Shown here piece after piece: positions 1 through 6,962 of a DNA stretch of 18,142 bases. A program made the position numbers and the translations under genes. The stretch is from an uncultured Opitutia bacterium. Its GTDB lineage: Bacteria > Verrucomicrobiota > Verrucomicrobiia > Opitutales > UBA953. The DNA lies in assembly GCA_937874455.1 (NCBI GenBank), contig CALNBE010000062.1, positions 1 through 18,142 of the forward strand, given 5' to 3'. Every line of letters starts with the position of its first letter. Within the stretch, counting starts at the first letter, position 1. Under the pieces are notes generated by a model. It worked only from the letters and a program-made list of their open reading frames with translations. It had not been told where the DNA came from and made no database searches.

Positions 1-670
1 GTTGACGGAGTCGATTTCGCAGCGCGGTCCGCCCGTCCATGCTCCGCAACGTGTAGCCGCCAGGGCTGTCCGGCATTTCGTAAATGCCGTTTTTCAACAA
101 AACCTCGAGCACCGAAATCGACTCCGTCAACAAGTGCCTTAGCTGGGCCCAGGTGTTCCCCACACTCACCAGCAGGCTCAGGTCATCCGCCTGCCGCTCG
201 GGAATTCCGGGAATTTTACTGTCCACAATCAGCTTCAAGCATGCCGCCTGTTGCTCCGCCTTCGGCAGCTCAGTCAGCTCGGCAAAATTTTCCTCCACCA
301 GCTCCACCAGCATCCGGTATTGCCGCACCACCCCGTCCGTTTCCTCCGTCGCCACCCGGTACACGGGCGGCGTGTCCCTCTGGATCCGCTGCCAGGACTG
401 GGCTTGGGCATGCGCGCTTTTGTATTCAAAATTAAAATCCGCCTCGTAGCGGACGTTCGACACCATGCCCGGCACCAACATCGGCAAATGCGGCGGGCGG
501 CCCCAAAAGCACACCAGCACCAGCACCACCGCCATGAACACCATCACCCCCCCCTCCCACGCCCAAGGCGGTAGGTGATACCACGGCTGCTCCGCATTCT
601 CACCCTCCACCACACGACGCACCATGGCCATGTCTTCGCGGCGATGCCGTTTGCGCTCGAAAAGTCCCAT
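1..670 (-). CDS. 7TM-HD family membrane phosphohydrolase (PgpH/YqfF type), N-terminal part, cut by the left edge
   Basis: Reading leftwards from an ATG at 668-670 there are 223 uninterrupted codons to the window edge. Residues 1-38 are charged and cytoplasmic. Residues about 40-57 (GGVMVFMAVVLVLVCFWG) form one membrane helix. From about residue 72 the protein matches the start of the 7TMR-HDED extracytoplasmic domain: VRYEADFNFEY, then SWQRIQRDTPPVYRV, then a long helical stretch. In this family that domain is followed by seven membrane helices and a cytoplasmic HD domain that hydrolyses cyclic di-AMP; those parts lie outside the window. No convincing Shine-Dalgarno sequence precedes the ATG. 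The gene is divergent from leuB, with 130 bp between. The last residues read (1-19) lie in a perfect inverted repeat with 113-131, so the sequence at the very edge may be unreliable. The family call rests on domain pattern, not alignment. Confidence 0.8.
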   Translation of the reverse strand, partial: MGLFERKRHRREDMAMVRRVVEGENAEQPWYHLPPWAWEGGVMVFMAVVLVLVCFWGRPPHLPMLVPGMVSNVRYEADFNFEYKSAHAQAQSWQRIQRDTPPVYRVATEETDGVVRQYRMLVELVEENFAELTELPKAEQQAACLKLIVDSKIPGIPERQADDLSLLVSVGNTWAQLRHLLTESISVLEVLLKNGIYEMPDSPGGYTLRSMDGRTALRNRLRQ

Positions 671-800
671 AAACAAAACGTCGGGACGGTAAGTTCGGCC
701 CGCCGGAGTGCAAGTTTAACTGACACCGGGACTTTCCGCCAAACATCCCGCGTTTCCGCCTTGCCTGTCCCGCCGTCTGCGTTTGCGCTAGCAGGACATT

Positions 801-1901
801 ATGCAGCTGAAAATCGCAATTCTTCCCGGAGACTACATTGGCCCCGAGGTCATGGCCGCCGCCCTTCCCATTCTCGAAGCCGTCCTCGCCAAAGGCGGAC
901 ACTCCCTCGAATACTCCTTCCACGATATCGGCGGCGCTGGCATCGACAATCACGGCAAGGCCCTGCCCGACTCCACCCTCGCCGCCTGCCAAGCCGCCGA
1001 CGCCATTCTCTTCGGCTCCGTGGGCGGGCCCAAATGGGAAAAACTTCCTCCCGCTGCGCAACCCGAGCGCGCCTCCCTGCTGCCGCTGCGCAAACACTTC
1101 AAACTCTTCGCCAACGTCCGCCCCGGCTTCCTTCCGCCCGCGCTGATGGATGCCTCACCGATCCGGCCCGACCGCATCCCCAACGGTATCGACATGGTCT
1201 GCATCCGCGAACTCACCGGCGGTCTCTACTTCGGACAGCCCAAACAAACCTCCGCGCTCGACGACGGCGATGTCGAGGCGGTGGACACCATGGTTTACCG
1301 CAAAAGCGAAATCCTCCGCATCGCCGACGTGGCCATCGCCACCGCCCGCGCCCGCGGCAAACGCCTCCTTTCCGTGGACAAGGCCAACGTCCTCGAGTGC
1401 TCCGTGCTCTGGCGCAAAACCGTCTCCGAGCATGTCGCAGCCACCGCACCCGACATCGCCCTCTCCCACATGTATGTTGACAACGCCGCCATGCAGCTGG
1501 TCCGCGACCCCGCCGCCTTCGACGTAATTTTCACCGAAAACATGTTCGGCGACATTCTTTCCGACGAAATGGCCGTCGTCTGCGGTTCCCTCGGGATGCT
1601 TTCCTCCGCCAGTCTCGGCGACATCACCAACCGCCACGGCCAACCTTTCGGTCTCTACGAGCCCGCCGGCGGCAGCGCGCCCGACATCGCGGGCCAAAAC
1701 AAGGCCAATCCCTGCGCCCAAATCCTCAGTGCCGCCTTGATGCTTCGCCACAGTTTCGGCCTCAACGCCGAGGCCGACACCATCGACGCTGCGGTGAAAA
1801 AAACCATCGCCGACGGCATCCGCACCGGCGACATCGCCTTCGGCGGTGCCAGCGTCGGCACCAAGGAAATGGGCGCCGCCGTCCTCGAACGGCTCGCCTG
1901 A
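801..1901 (+). CDS. leuB: 3-isopropylmalate dehydrogenase
   Basis: This cytoplasmic enzyme oxidatively decarboxylates (2R,3S)-3-isopropylmalate with NAD+, the third step of leucine biosynthesis. The 366-residue protein has the normal family length. It starts MQLKIAILPGDYIGPEV (cofactor-side GDxIGPEV motif). Substrate-binding arginines are visible at R98 (LLPLRK), R107 (FANVRP) and R136 (CIRELTGGLYFGQP), with Y143. The catalytic pair is K194 (SVDKANVL) and D227 (HMYVDNAAMQL). Metal ligands D251 and D255 lie in NMFGDILSDE, and the adenine-side motif YEPAGGSAPDIAGQNKANP lies near residues 286-304. The ATG at 801 is preceded by AGGA four bases upstream, a modest ribosome-binding site. No leuA or leuCD neighbour is present, so the other leucine genes must be elsewhere. 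A dispersed palindromic repeat follows the stop at 1921. Confidence 0.97.
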   Translation: MQLKIAILPGDYIGPEVMAAALPILEAVLAKGGHSLEYSFHDIGGAGIDNHGKALPDSTLAACQAADAILFGSVGGPKWEKLPPAAQPERASLLPLRKHFKLFANVRPGFLPPALMDASPIRPDRIPNGIDMVCIRELTGGLYFGQPKQTSALDDGDVEAVDTMVYRKSEILRIADVAIATARARGKRLLSVDKANVLECSVLWRKTVSEHVAATAPDIALSHMYVDNAAMQLVRDPAAFDVIFTENMFGDILSDEMAVVCGSLGMLSSASLGDITNRHGQPFGLYEPAGGSAPDIAGQNKANPCAQILSAALMLRHSFGLNAEADTIDAAVKKTIADGIRTGDIAFGGASVGTKEMGAAVLERLA

Positions 1902-1920
1902 TCTGCAAAAAGTCCTCCGG

Positions 1921-1956
1921 CGCGGAGCAAAATTTCCTCCGCGATTTTCCTCCGCG
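1921..1956. repeat. Dispersed GCGGAGG/CCTCCGC palindrome plus half-site, after leuB
   Basis: At 1921-1943 arms CGCGGAG and CTCCGCG flank an AAAATTT-containing centre. A second right half-site (ATTTTCCTCCGCG) follows directly at 1944-1956. It fills the 78-bp gap between leuB and the Cdd1-like gene and belongs to the same family as the copies at 2503, 12045, 13449 and 17379. Confidence 0.75.
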
Positions 1957-1979
1957 CCAAAGACATTTTCCCCGCCGTC

Positions 1980-2318
1980 ATGCCGCCTCCCAAAAAACGC
2001 AAACTCCTGCCCAAGGACTTCGAGACGCCCTTCAGCGCCGACCCGCAGGAGGCCAAACGCCTCCGCGCCGAAGCCCTCGGCAGCGCCTTCATGCGCGTGC
2101 CCCAGCTTCGCATCGAGGCCGCCCGCGACCTGCTCGACCTTGGATTCACCCAGCTCTACCAGATCGCCGGACGTTCCCCCGAGACCCTTTTCGCCGACAT
2201 TCGCCAAAAACGCCCCGCCACACCTGACGCCCGTCTCGCCGATTTTCGTCTCGCCGTTTACGTCGCCGAAACGCCCGTCCCAGACAAAGCCAAACTCCAC
2301 CCCGCCGCCTGGACCTGA
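1980..2318 (+). CDS. Cdd1-like helix-hairpin-helix protein ('pathogenicity locus' family)
   Basis: A 112-residue basic protein. After a lysine-rich start (MPPPKKRKLLPKDF), residues about 35-105 resemble the Cdd1 ('pathogenicity locus', helix-hairpin-helix) family: an AARDLLDLGFTQLYQIAG stretch, corresponding to the usual 'LPGIG..TAedL..LG' hairpin, then SPETLFADI, then a C-terminal helix DFRLAVYVAET. Such proteins are predicted to bind nucleic acid, but no precise biochemical role is established that I can state. It follows leuB by 78 bp in the same direction and could be co-transcribed. The intervening space holds a palindromic repeat. The hairpin glycines are poorly kept (RIEAARDLLDLG rather than LPGIG), so the match is distant. 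The name is a family assignment by pattern only. Confidence 0.65.
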   Translation: MPPPKKRKLLPKDFETPFSADPQEAKRLRAEALGSAFMRVPQLRIEAARDLLDLGFTQLYQIAGRSPETLFADIRQKRPATPDARLADFRLAVYVAETPVPDKAKLHPAAWT

Positions 2319-2463
2319 GCCATCCCCCGGCCCTCTGTGTGAGAACCCCTTCACATCACCACCCCATGAAAAACACCCCCCATCGCCCTATTTTTCCTCT
2401 CCACCCTGCCCGGCCGACACGTGGAAATGCGCGGAATTAACCGCCCCATCGCCCCTCCTTCCC

Positions 2464-2493
2464 AAAGAAAAACCCGCCGAAGCCTCCGGCGGG
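2464..2493 (-). terminator. Rho-independent terminator of the nuo cluster
   Basis: Arms CCCGCCG (2473-2479) and CGGCGGG (2487-2493) form a perfect 7-bp GC stem with a 7-base loop. Read on the minus strand, the stem is followed by TTTTTCTTT (complement of 2464-2472). It lies 28 bases past the nuoF stop and should end the nuoB-to-nuoF transcript. Confidence 0.85.
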
Positions 2494-2502
2494 TTGCTTG
2501 AA

Positions 2503-2519
2503 GAAAATTTTCCTCCGCG
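2503..2519. repeat. Dispersed palindrome half-copy between the nuoF stop and its terminator
   Basis: The sequence GAAAATTTTCCTCCGCG starts two bases beyond the nuoF stop codon (2522-2524, minus strand). It keeps the central AAAATTTT and one CCTCCGCG arm; the opposite arm is missing. It lies just before the terminator hairpin in transcription order. Confidence 0.7.
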
Positions 2520-2521
2520 AC

Positions 2522-3874
2522 TCAGATCAACTTCAGCGCGTAGGGCGAGGGTTCGCCTTTGTTGCGACGGCGCACGGATTCCAGGTATTCCTCGCGGAAC
2601 TTCGGCACCGCTGACTGCACGGGCCAAGCCACCGCCTCGCCATGGGCGCAAATGGTGCGGCCGGCCACCTGATCGGCGATATCCTTGAGCATCGGCACAT
2701 CCTCCTCACGGCCGCCGCCGGCGGCGATACGCTTGGTGATGCGCGAGAGCCAGAGCGAGCCTTCGCGGCAGGGCGTGCATTGGCCGCAGGTTTCGTGCGC
2801 GTAAAACGCGTTCAAGTTCGCCAGCGCCTGGATCATTTCCACCGAGTCGTCGAGGACGATGGTGCCGCCGGTGCCGAGGCCGGTGCCGCAGGCCATGATG
2901 GAGTTGGCGTCGAGCGGGATGTCCTCCAGCGCCCAGTCGAACTCCTCGCCACTGGGGAGTTTTCCTTTGAAGCGATCGCCGAATTTCAAAATTTTCGTTG
3001 AGGAGCCACCGGGGATGATCGCCTTGAAGGTGCGGCCGTCAAGCGGGCCACCGCAAAAGTCGTAGAGCAACTGGCCAAAAGTCGCCTTGCCCGCCTCGAT
3101 CTCGTAGAGGCCGGGCCGCTTGACCAGCCCGCTCACGCCCCAGATGTGGGTGCCCCTGTCGCCGGGCACGCCAATCTTGGCAAACTCCGCGCCGCCCATC
3201 GCGATGATGTGCTTCACCTGCGCCATGGTCTCGGCGTTGTTCACAATCGTCGGGCAGTTGTAGAGGCCGAGCACTGCGGGGAAATACGGGGGCTTGATGC
3301 GCGGGTAGCCGCGTTTTCCTTCGAGCGACTCGATCAATCCAGTTTCCTCGCCGCACACGTAGCAGCCGCCGCCACGATGCACGATGATTTCCACCGAGTA
3401 GTCGGAGCCAAGGATGTTGTTGCCGCAAAAATGATGCGCCTTGGCCTCGGCGATGGCCTTTTCCAAAAGCTTCGCGCCATGCTGGAATTCGCCGCGGATG
3501 TAAATGAAAGCCTGCTTCGCCTGAATCGCGTAGGCGGTGATGAGGGTGCCCTCGACGATCTGGTGCGGGTCGTTGTAAATGATCTGCCGGTCCTTGTAGG
3601 TGCCGGGTTCCGACTCGTCGGCATTGACCACCAGATAAACCGGCTTGCCGGATTTGCGATCGAGGAAGGACCACTTCACGCCGGTCGGGAAACCCGCCCC
3701 ACCGCGTCCGCGCAAGCCGGAGGTTTTCACCTCGTCGCACACCGCCTGCGGCGGCATCGCGAAGGCTTTTTTCAGCGTCTCATAGCCACCGTGGCGGAGG
3801 TAGCAATCGATGTCGGTCGTGTAGCCGGGCTGGCCGATGTGGGCGTAAATGATGCGACGTTCTTGAGCGGACAT
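2522..3874 (-). CDS. nuoF: NADH-quinone oxidoreductase subunit F (NADH/FMN-binding)
   Basis: NuoF is the entry point of complex I: it binds NADH and FMN and carries the N3 [4Fe-4S] cluster on the cytoplasmic arm. The protein is 450 residues from ATG at 3874 (MSAQERRIIYAHIGQPGYT), close to the usual ~445. The FMN/NADH glycine-rich loop is GLRGRGGAGFPTGVKW (residues 53-68), followed by NADESEPGTYKDR. A central SLBB-type region follows (about 240-330). The N3 ligands are C363, C366, C369 (CGQCTPC) and C409 (TICAHGEAVAWPVQS). A longer TTG start at 3934 is possible but would overlap the upstream lipoprotein gene and add a non-homologous segment, so the ATG is preferred. It is the last gene of the cluster, 28 bp after the lipoprotein gene, and is followed by a strong terminator. 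ICAHGE replaces the commoner ICALGD, which I take as ordinary variation. Confidence 0.97.
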   Translation of the reverse strand: MSAQERRIIYAHIGQPGYTTDIDCYLRHGGYETLKKAFAMPPQAVCDEVKTSGLRGRGGAGFPTGVKWSFLDRKSGKPVYLVVNADESEPGTYKDRQIIYNDPHQIVEGTLITAYAIQAKQAFIYIRGEFQHGAKLLEKAIAEAKAHHFCGNNILGSDYSVEIIVHRGGGCYVCGEETGLIESLEGKRGYPRIKPPYFPAVLGLYNCPTIVNNAETMAQVKHIIAMGGAEFAKIGVPGDRGTHIWGVSGLVKRPGLYEIEAGKATFGQLLYDFCGGPLDGRTFKAIIPGGSSTKILKFGDRFKGKLPSGEEFDWALEDIPLDANSIMACGTGLGTGGTIVLDDSVEMIQALANLNAFYAHETCGQCTPCREGSLWLSRITKRIAAGGGREEDVPMLKDIADQVAGRTICAHGEAVAWPVQSAVPKFREEYLESVRRRNKGEPSPYALKLI

Positions 3875-3902
3875 GAGGAAAGGAAAAAATTTTGGCGGAA
3901 GA

Positions 3903-4352
3903 TCAAAAATCAACCGATCGGGTGTATTCAACAAGGAAGGGCACCTCGTTTTTCGCCCGCAAAATGGGCAGTGTATAACCTTGGGACAGCGCGCCGATCA
4001 CCGGTTGCGCAGTGGCCGACTCGCCGAGGCAGTAAAGCATGTTCGGGGTGTTTTGATAAAAATACAACTCGCGCGCGGCCCCGTCCTTGGTCTTGTAAAA
4101 TCCGCCTTGCGCGTCGGCCCAGCGTCCGCTGTTGCCGCTGCGGAAGATGAAGGTGTAGTCGTCGTTAAACGTCAGCAACCGTTCGCCGATTCCCGCCTGC
4201 GGGAAGCTGGCGGTGCGCTCCCAGACGCCGACAACCGGGGCATCGGAAGTCGGCGTGCAACCCGCAAGCAGCAACCCCCCCAGTGCGAAACCAAGGAGAA
4301 GAACGAGCCGTTTTTTTCCGGCGCGAAGGAAAGCGCATATTGAGGCGTTCAT
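3903..4352 (-). CDS. Predicted lipoprotein encoded inside the nuo cluster, function unknown
   Basis: A 149-residue protein with a clear lipoprotein signal: charged start (RAGKKR), hydrophobic run at residues 16-30 and lipobox LLAGC with the lipidated cysteine at C32. The mature part is about 117 residues and reads like a small beta-rich domain, beginning VVGVWERTASF and continuing with alternating polar and aromatic stretches (TFNDDYTFIFRSG, GGFYKTKD, RELYFYQNT). The GVW followed by repeated strands vaguely recalls lipocalin-like domains, but I recognise no family. It sits 17 bp after nuoE and 28 bp before nuoF on the same strand, so it is almost certainly co-transcribed with complex I subunits. 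It is not one of the 14 core Nuo proteins. It might be an envelope-side accessory factor or an unrelated passenger; the sequence does not decide this. Confidence 0.8.
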   Translation of the reverse strand: MNASICAFLRAGKKRLVLLLGFALGGLLLAGCTPTSDAPVVGVWERTASFPQAGIGERLLTFNDDYTFIFRSGNSGRWADAQGGFYKTKDGAARELYFYQNTPNMLYCLGESATAQPVIGALSQGYTLPILRAKNEVPFLVEYTRSVDF

Positions 4353-4369
4353 GCTGTCAGGGGGGAGAG

Positions 4370-4909
4370 TTAACCTTTCCAGGCGGCGGTGCCGGGAACA
4401 AATTCCTTTTTGCCGTATTCCGGATCGCTGAGCGTGGCACGAATATTATCGGCAAGTTCCTTCACCCTTTCCGGAGTGATTTCCTCGTGCAGCTCATGAT
4501 CCACGTGCACCACCGGGCCGGTGCCGCAGGAGGCGATGCACTCAACAAACTCCAGTGACACCGAGCCGTCCGCGGCGGTTTCGCCGCGCTGGATGCCGAA
4601 TTCCTTCTCCAGTGCCTCCATGGTGTGGTAGGCGCCGCGCAGCGCGCAGGAAAGGGTGCGGCAGACGCGGATGTGGCGCTTGCCGATGGGCTGCCGGTGA
4701 AACATCGGGTAAAAGGTCGCCACGCCCAGCACTTCCATCGGCGTGGTGCCGACTTTCTCCGCGACCCATTCAATGATCTCGTGGCAAATCCAGCCGTGAT
4801 CCTCCTGGGCGAGGTGCAGCAGCGGCAGGGTGGCGCTCCGTCTTTCCGGGTAGAGGGCGATGATTTCGTCGGCCTTGGCGAGGGTCTCGGGCTTGAGTTT
4901 CGAAGTCAT
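4370..4909 (-). CDS. nuoE: NADH-quinone oxidoreductase subunit E (thioredoxin-like [2Fe-2S])
   Basis: NuoE partners NuoF in the NADH dehydrogenase module and carries the off-pathway N1a [2Fe-2S] cluster. From ATG at 4909 the protein is 179 residues (MTSKLKPETLAKADEII), near the family norm of ~165-180. The N-terminal helical bundle (LLHLAQEDHGWICHEIIEWV) is followed by the family motif EVLGVATFYPMF. The four ligands of the thioredoxin-like domain are C83 and C88 (RVCRTLSCALRG), then C124 and C128 (ECIASCGTGPVV). A longer start at 4975 would add a segment running into a repeat-rich gap and is unlikely. No Shine-Dalgarno sequence is seen. The gap to the upstream nuoD is unusually long for this cluster (144 bp) and contains an inverted repeat. 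Confidence 0.96.
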   Translation of the reverse strand: MTSKLKPETLAKADEIIALYPERRSATLPLLHLAQEDHGWICHEIIEWVAEKVGTTPMEVLGVATFYPMFHRQPIGKRHIRVCRTLSCALRGAYHTMEALEKEFGIQRGETAADGSVSLEFVECIASCGTGPVVHVDHELHEEITPERVKELADNIRATLSDPEYGKKEFVPGTAAWKG

Positions 4910-4929
4910 GGGAAAAGGGTCGTTTTTAT

Positions 4930-5022
4930 CACAAAGACACGAAGGTTCCCCAAAGAGCACACCGATTGCATGCACTGAATAAAAAAGCTTCGTGCGCTTG
5001 GTTCATACTTTGTGCCTTTGTG
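4930..5022. repeat. Imperfect inverted repeat (CACAAAG-type) in the nuoD-nuoE gap
   Basis: Left arm 4930-4945 (CACAAAGACACGAAGG) and right arm 5007-5022 (ACTTTGTGCCTTTGTG) are complementary at 13 of 16 positions. A further CTTCGTG at 4988-4994 matches part of the left arm. The 144-bp gap is AT-richer than its surroundings and holds no plausible gene. It looks like a small non-coding repeat or the remnant of an inserted element. Confidence 0.55.
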
Positions 5023-5053
5023 TTTAAAGGAAGTTGCAAAGGTTGATTGGCGC

Positions 5054-6292
5054 TTACCGGTCGCACTCGCCCATCACGAAGTCGAGCGAGCCGAGGATGG
5101 CGGTGATGTCGGTCATGTAGTTGCCGGGAATGATCGCGGGCAGGATACCGAGCGACACAAAGCTGCCGCCGCGAATGTGCAGGCGGTAGGGCACGCCGCC
5201 GCCCTTGGAATGGATGAAAAAGCCGAGCGCACCCTTGGGATTTTCCGCCTCAAAGTAAACCTCGCCCGGAGGAATCTGCGGCCCCTCGGTGGTGAGCATG
5301 AAGTTCTGGATCAGCTCCTCCATCTTGGTCAGCACGCCGTCTTTGCGCGGCGGGAAAATTTTCTTCGCGTCCTCCGCATACCACGGACCGTCGGGCATTT
5401 TGGCGATGGCCTGCTTGACGATGCGGATCGACTGGCGCAACTCCTCCATGCGGACAAGGTAGCGGTCATAGCAGTCGCCGACCGTGCCGACGGGGATGTC
5501 GAATTCGTAGTTCTCGTAGCCGGAATAAGGCTTGTCCTTGCGCAAATCCACCGGCACGCCGCTGGCGCGCAAATTTGCTCCGGTAAAGGCGTAGGCAATG
5601 GCCAGTTCCTTGGAAACTGGCGCGATGTCCTTGGTCCGGTCGAGGAAAAGTTTGTTGCGGGTGAGCAGCTTGTCCACCTCGTCAATGGTGCGGGGCAGCT
5701 CGTCGCAAAATTTCTCCACCTTGGCGAGCCAGCCCTCGGGCAGATCGCGCGCCACGCCGCCGATGCGGGTGTAGCTGGTGGTAAAGCGGGCACCGGTCAG
5801 TTCCTCGAAGAGCGAGTAAAGTTTTTCCCGCTCGGTGAAGGTGTACATGAAAATGGTCCACGCGCCCGTATCCATGCCGTAAACACCGAGGCCCAGCAGG
5901 TGGGAGGAAATGCGGGCCAGCTCACAGCACAGCACCCGGATGGCCTGGCAGCGCGGCGGCACTTCCAGCTTGGCGAGTTTCTCCACCGCGATGGCGTAGG
6001 CGACATTGTTGGCCAGCGGCGCGAGGTAATCCAGCCGGTCCGTGTAGGGAACAAACTGGTTATAGGTCATGTTCTCGGCGATTTTCTCATCGCCACGGTG
6101 CAGGTAACCAATCACCGGATCGCACTTGGTGACAATGTCGCCGTCCAGCTCCAGCCGCAGTCGCAGCACCCCGTGGGTCGCCGGGTGCGAGGGGCCCATG
6201 TTGAGCAGCATCTTCTCGCCGGGCGTCTCTTCAGCCAGCTCGTGGGCGCGGGCGGCAATGTCGCCGAGGGAAATTTCTTTGATTTCAGACAT
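5054..6292 (-). CDS. nuoD: NADH-quinone oxidoreductase subunit D (49-kDa type)
   Basis: NuoD forms, with NuoB, the quinone-binding end of the connecting module, and descends from the large subunit of [NiFe] hydrogenases. The 412-residue product is of normal length for a stand-alone NuoD (not a NuoCD fusion). The family start LLNMGPSHPATHGVLRLRLE is at residues 29-48, including the quinone-site loop (SHPATHG). It is followed by CDPVIGYLHRGDEK, TYNQFVPYTDRLDYLAP and, near residues 176-180, the GARFTTSYTRIGGV segment. The C-terminus GSLDFVMGECDR is the usual end (commonly GSID.V.GEVDR). R67 (LHRG) corresponds to the arginine dimethylated by NDUFAF7 in mitochondrial NDUFS2 (Arg85 of mature bovine numbering). 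The gene starts 18 bp after the nuoC stop. Confidence 0.97.
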   Translation of the reverse strand: MSEIKEISLGDIAARAHELAEETPGEKMLLNMGPSHPATHGVLRLRLELDGDIVTKCDPVIGYLHRGDEKIAENMTYNQFVPYTDRLDYLAPLANNVAYAIAVEKLAKLEVPPRCQAIRVLCCELARISSHLLGLGVYGMDTGAWTIFMYTFTEREKLYSLFEELTGARFTTSYTRIGGVARDLPEGWLAKVEKFCDELPRTIDEVDKLLTRNKLFLDRTKDIAPVSKELAIAYAFTGANLRASGVPVDLRKDKPYSGYENYEFDIPVGTVGDCYDRYLVRMEELRQSIRIVKQAIAKMPDGPWYAEDAKKIFPPRKDGVLTKMEELIQNFMLTTEGPQIPPGEVYFEAENPKGALGFFIHSKGGGVPYRLHIRGGSFVSLGILPAIIPGNYMTDITAILGSLDFVMGECDR

Positions 6293-6310
6293 GTGAAATA
6301 ACGCTGAAGG

Positions 6311-6943
6311 TTAGCGGGTCGGTTTCGGCTGCGTTTCGTTCCAGCTCTGGTCTTTGCCATGCGGTTCGCCATCGTGCATGGTTTTGCCGGGCGTGGCGAC
6401 AAAGGGGCCGCCGGCCAGCGGTGCGGGACGCACCTTTGTGCGGGCGCCTTCGATCTGGTCGTCGGAGGGAATGTCCGTTTCCTTCCCAGCCAAAGGAAAT
6501 TCTTTCCGCAACGGGTGCCACGGGTAGCTGTCCCACATCAAAATGCGGCGCAGATCGGGATGCCCCGCAAAGTCGATGCCGAACATGTCGTGGGCCTCGC
6601 GCTCGAACCAGTTGGCGGAGGGATAAAGCGCCACCAGGCTGGGAATGCTTGGCGCGACGTCATCCGGCGCGGCGCAAACCACGCGGAGGTATTCGCACTT
6701 GGCAGTGCGGACAAAATGATAAACGGCGGCAAAGCGCGGACTTTCCTGATCCCAGTCCGCCCCGGCAATGTCCGTCAGCATGTCGAATCCCAACTCGTCG
6801 CGTAGCGCGGTGGCAAAGGAAACCAGATTTTCCGCCGGGACATTGACCGCCGGATGGTCGGCACTGCCGGAGCGCGGCGTCAGGTAGGAAAACCGGGCCA
6901 AAAGAGTGGATTGGAGAGAAGAAACGGTGTCGGTGGCGGACAT
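6311..6943 (-). CDS. nuoC: NADH-quinone oxidoreductase subunit C (30-kDa type)
   Basis: A 210-residue peripheral-arm subunit of complex I. The N-terminal half is variable (LGFDMLTDIAGADW, then YHFVRTAKCEYLRVV). The diagnostic C-terminal motif is present: ANWFEREAHDMFGIDFAGHP at about residues 108-128, then LRRILMWDSYPWHPLRKEFPL. The tail after that (about 60 residues, proline- and lysine-rich) is longer than the core motif requires but still within the range for stand-alone NuoC. The gene is separate from nuoD (18-bp gap), unlike the fused nuoCD of enterobacteria. On its upstream side 45 bp separate it from the inserted four-helix-bundle gene, a stretch made almost wholly of GAAAT/GAGAAAT repeats that includes one arm of the element's inverted repeat. 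Confidence 0.96.
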   Translation of the reverse strand: MSATDTVSSLQSTLLARFSYLTPRSGSADHPAVNVPAENLVSFATALRDELGFDMLTDIAGADWDQESPRFAAVYHFVRTAKCEYLRVVCAAPDDVAPSIPSLVALYPSANWFEREAHDMFGIDFAGHPDLRRILMWDSYPWHPLRKEFPLAGKETDIPSDDQIEGARTKVRPAPLAGGPFVATPGKTMHDGEPHGKDQSWNETQPKPTR

Positions 6944-6962
6944 AACGGTGAAAATGAGAAAT

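Noticed and set aside
1155..2354. A 399-codon minus-strand open frame opposite leuB and the Cdd1-like gene
   Set aside because: Glycine-rich low-complexity shadow of two supported genes.
2366..2501. Possible relic of a small secreted peptide after the Cdd1-like gene: skipping one C in the CCCCCC run at 2376-2381 gives MKNTPIALFFLSTLPG
   Set aside because: It needs an assumed indel, is only about 44 codons, ends in the nuoF terminator, and resembles no family; more likely chance in non-coding DNA.
3875..3934. TTG start adding 20 residues to NuoF
   Set aside because: It overlaps the end of the lipoprotein gene and the added residues (hydrophobic and proline-rich) do not look like a NuoF N-terminus.
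5012..6301. A 429-codon open frame on the plus strand opposite nuoD
   Set aside because: Antisense shadow of a clearly conserved nuoD; no recognisable domain or start signal.
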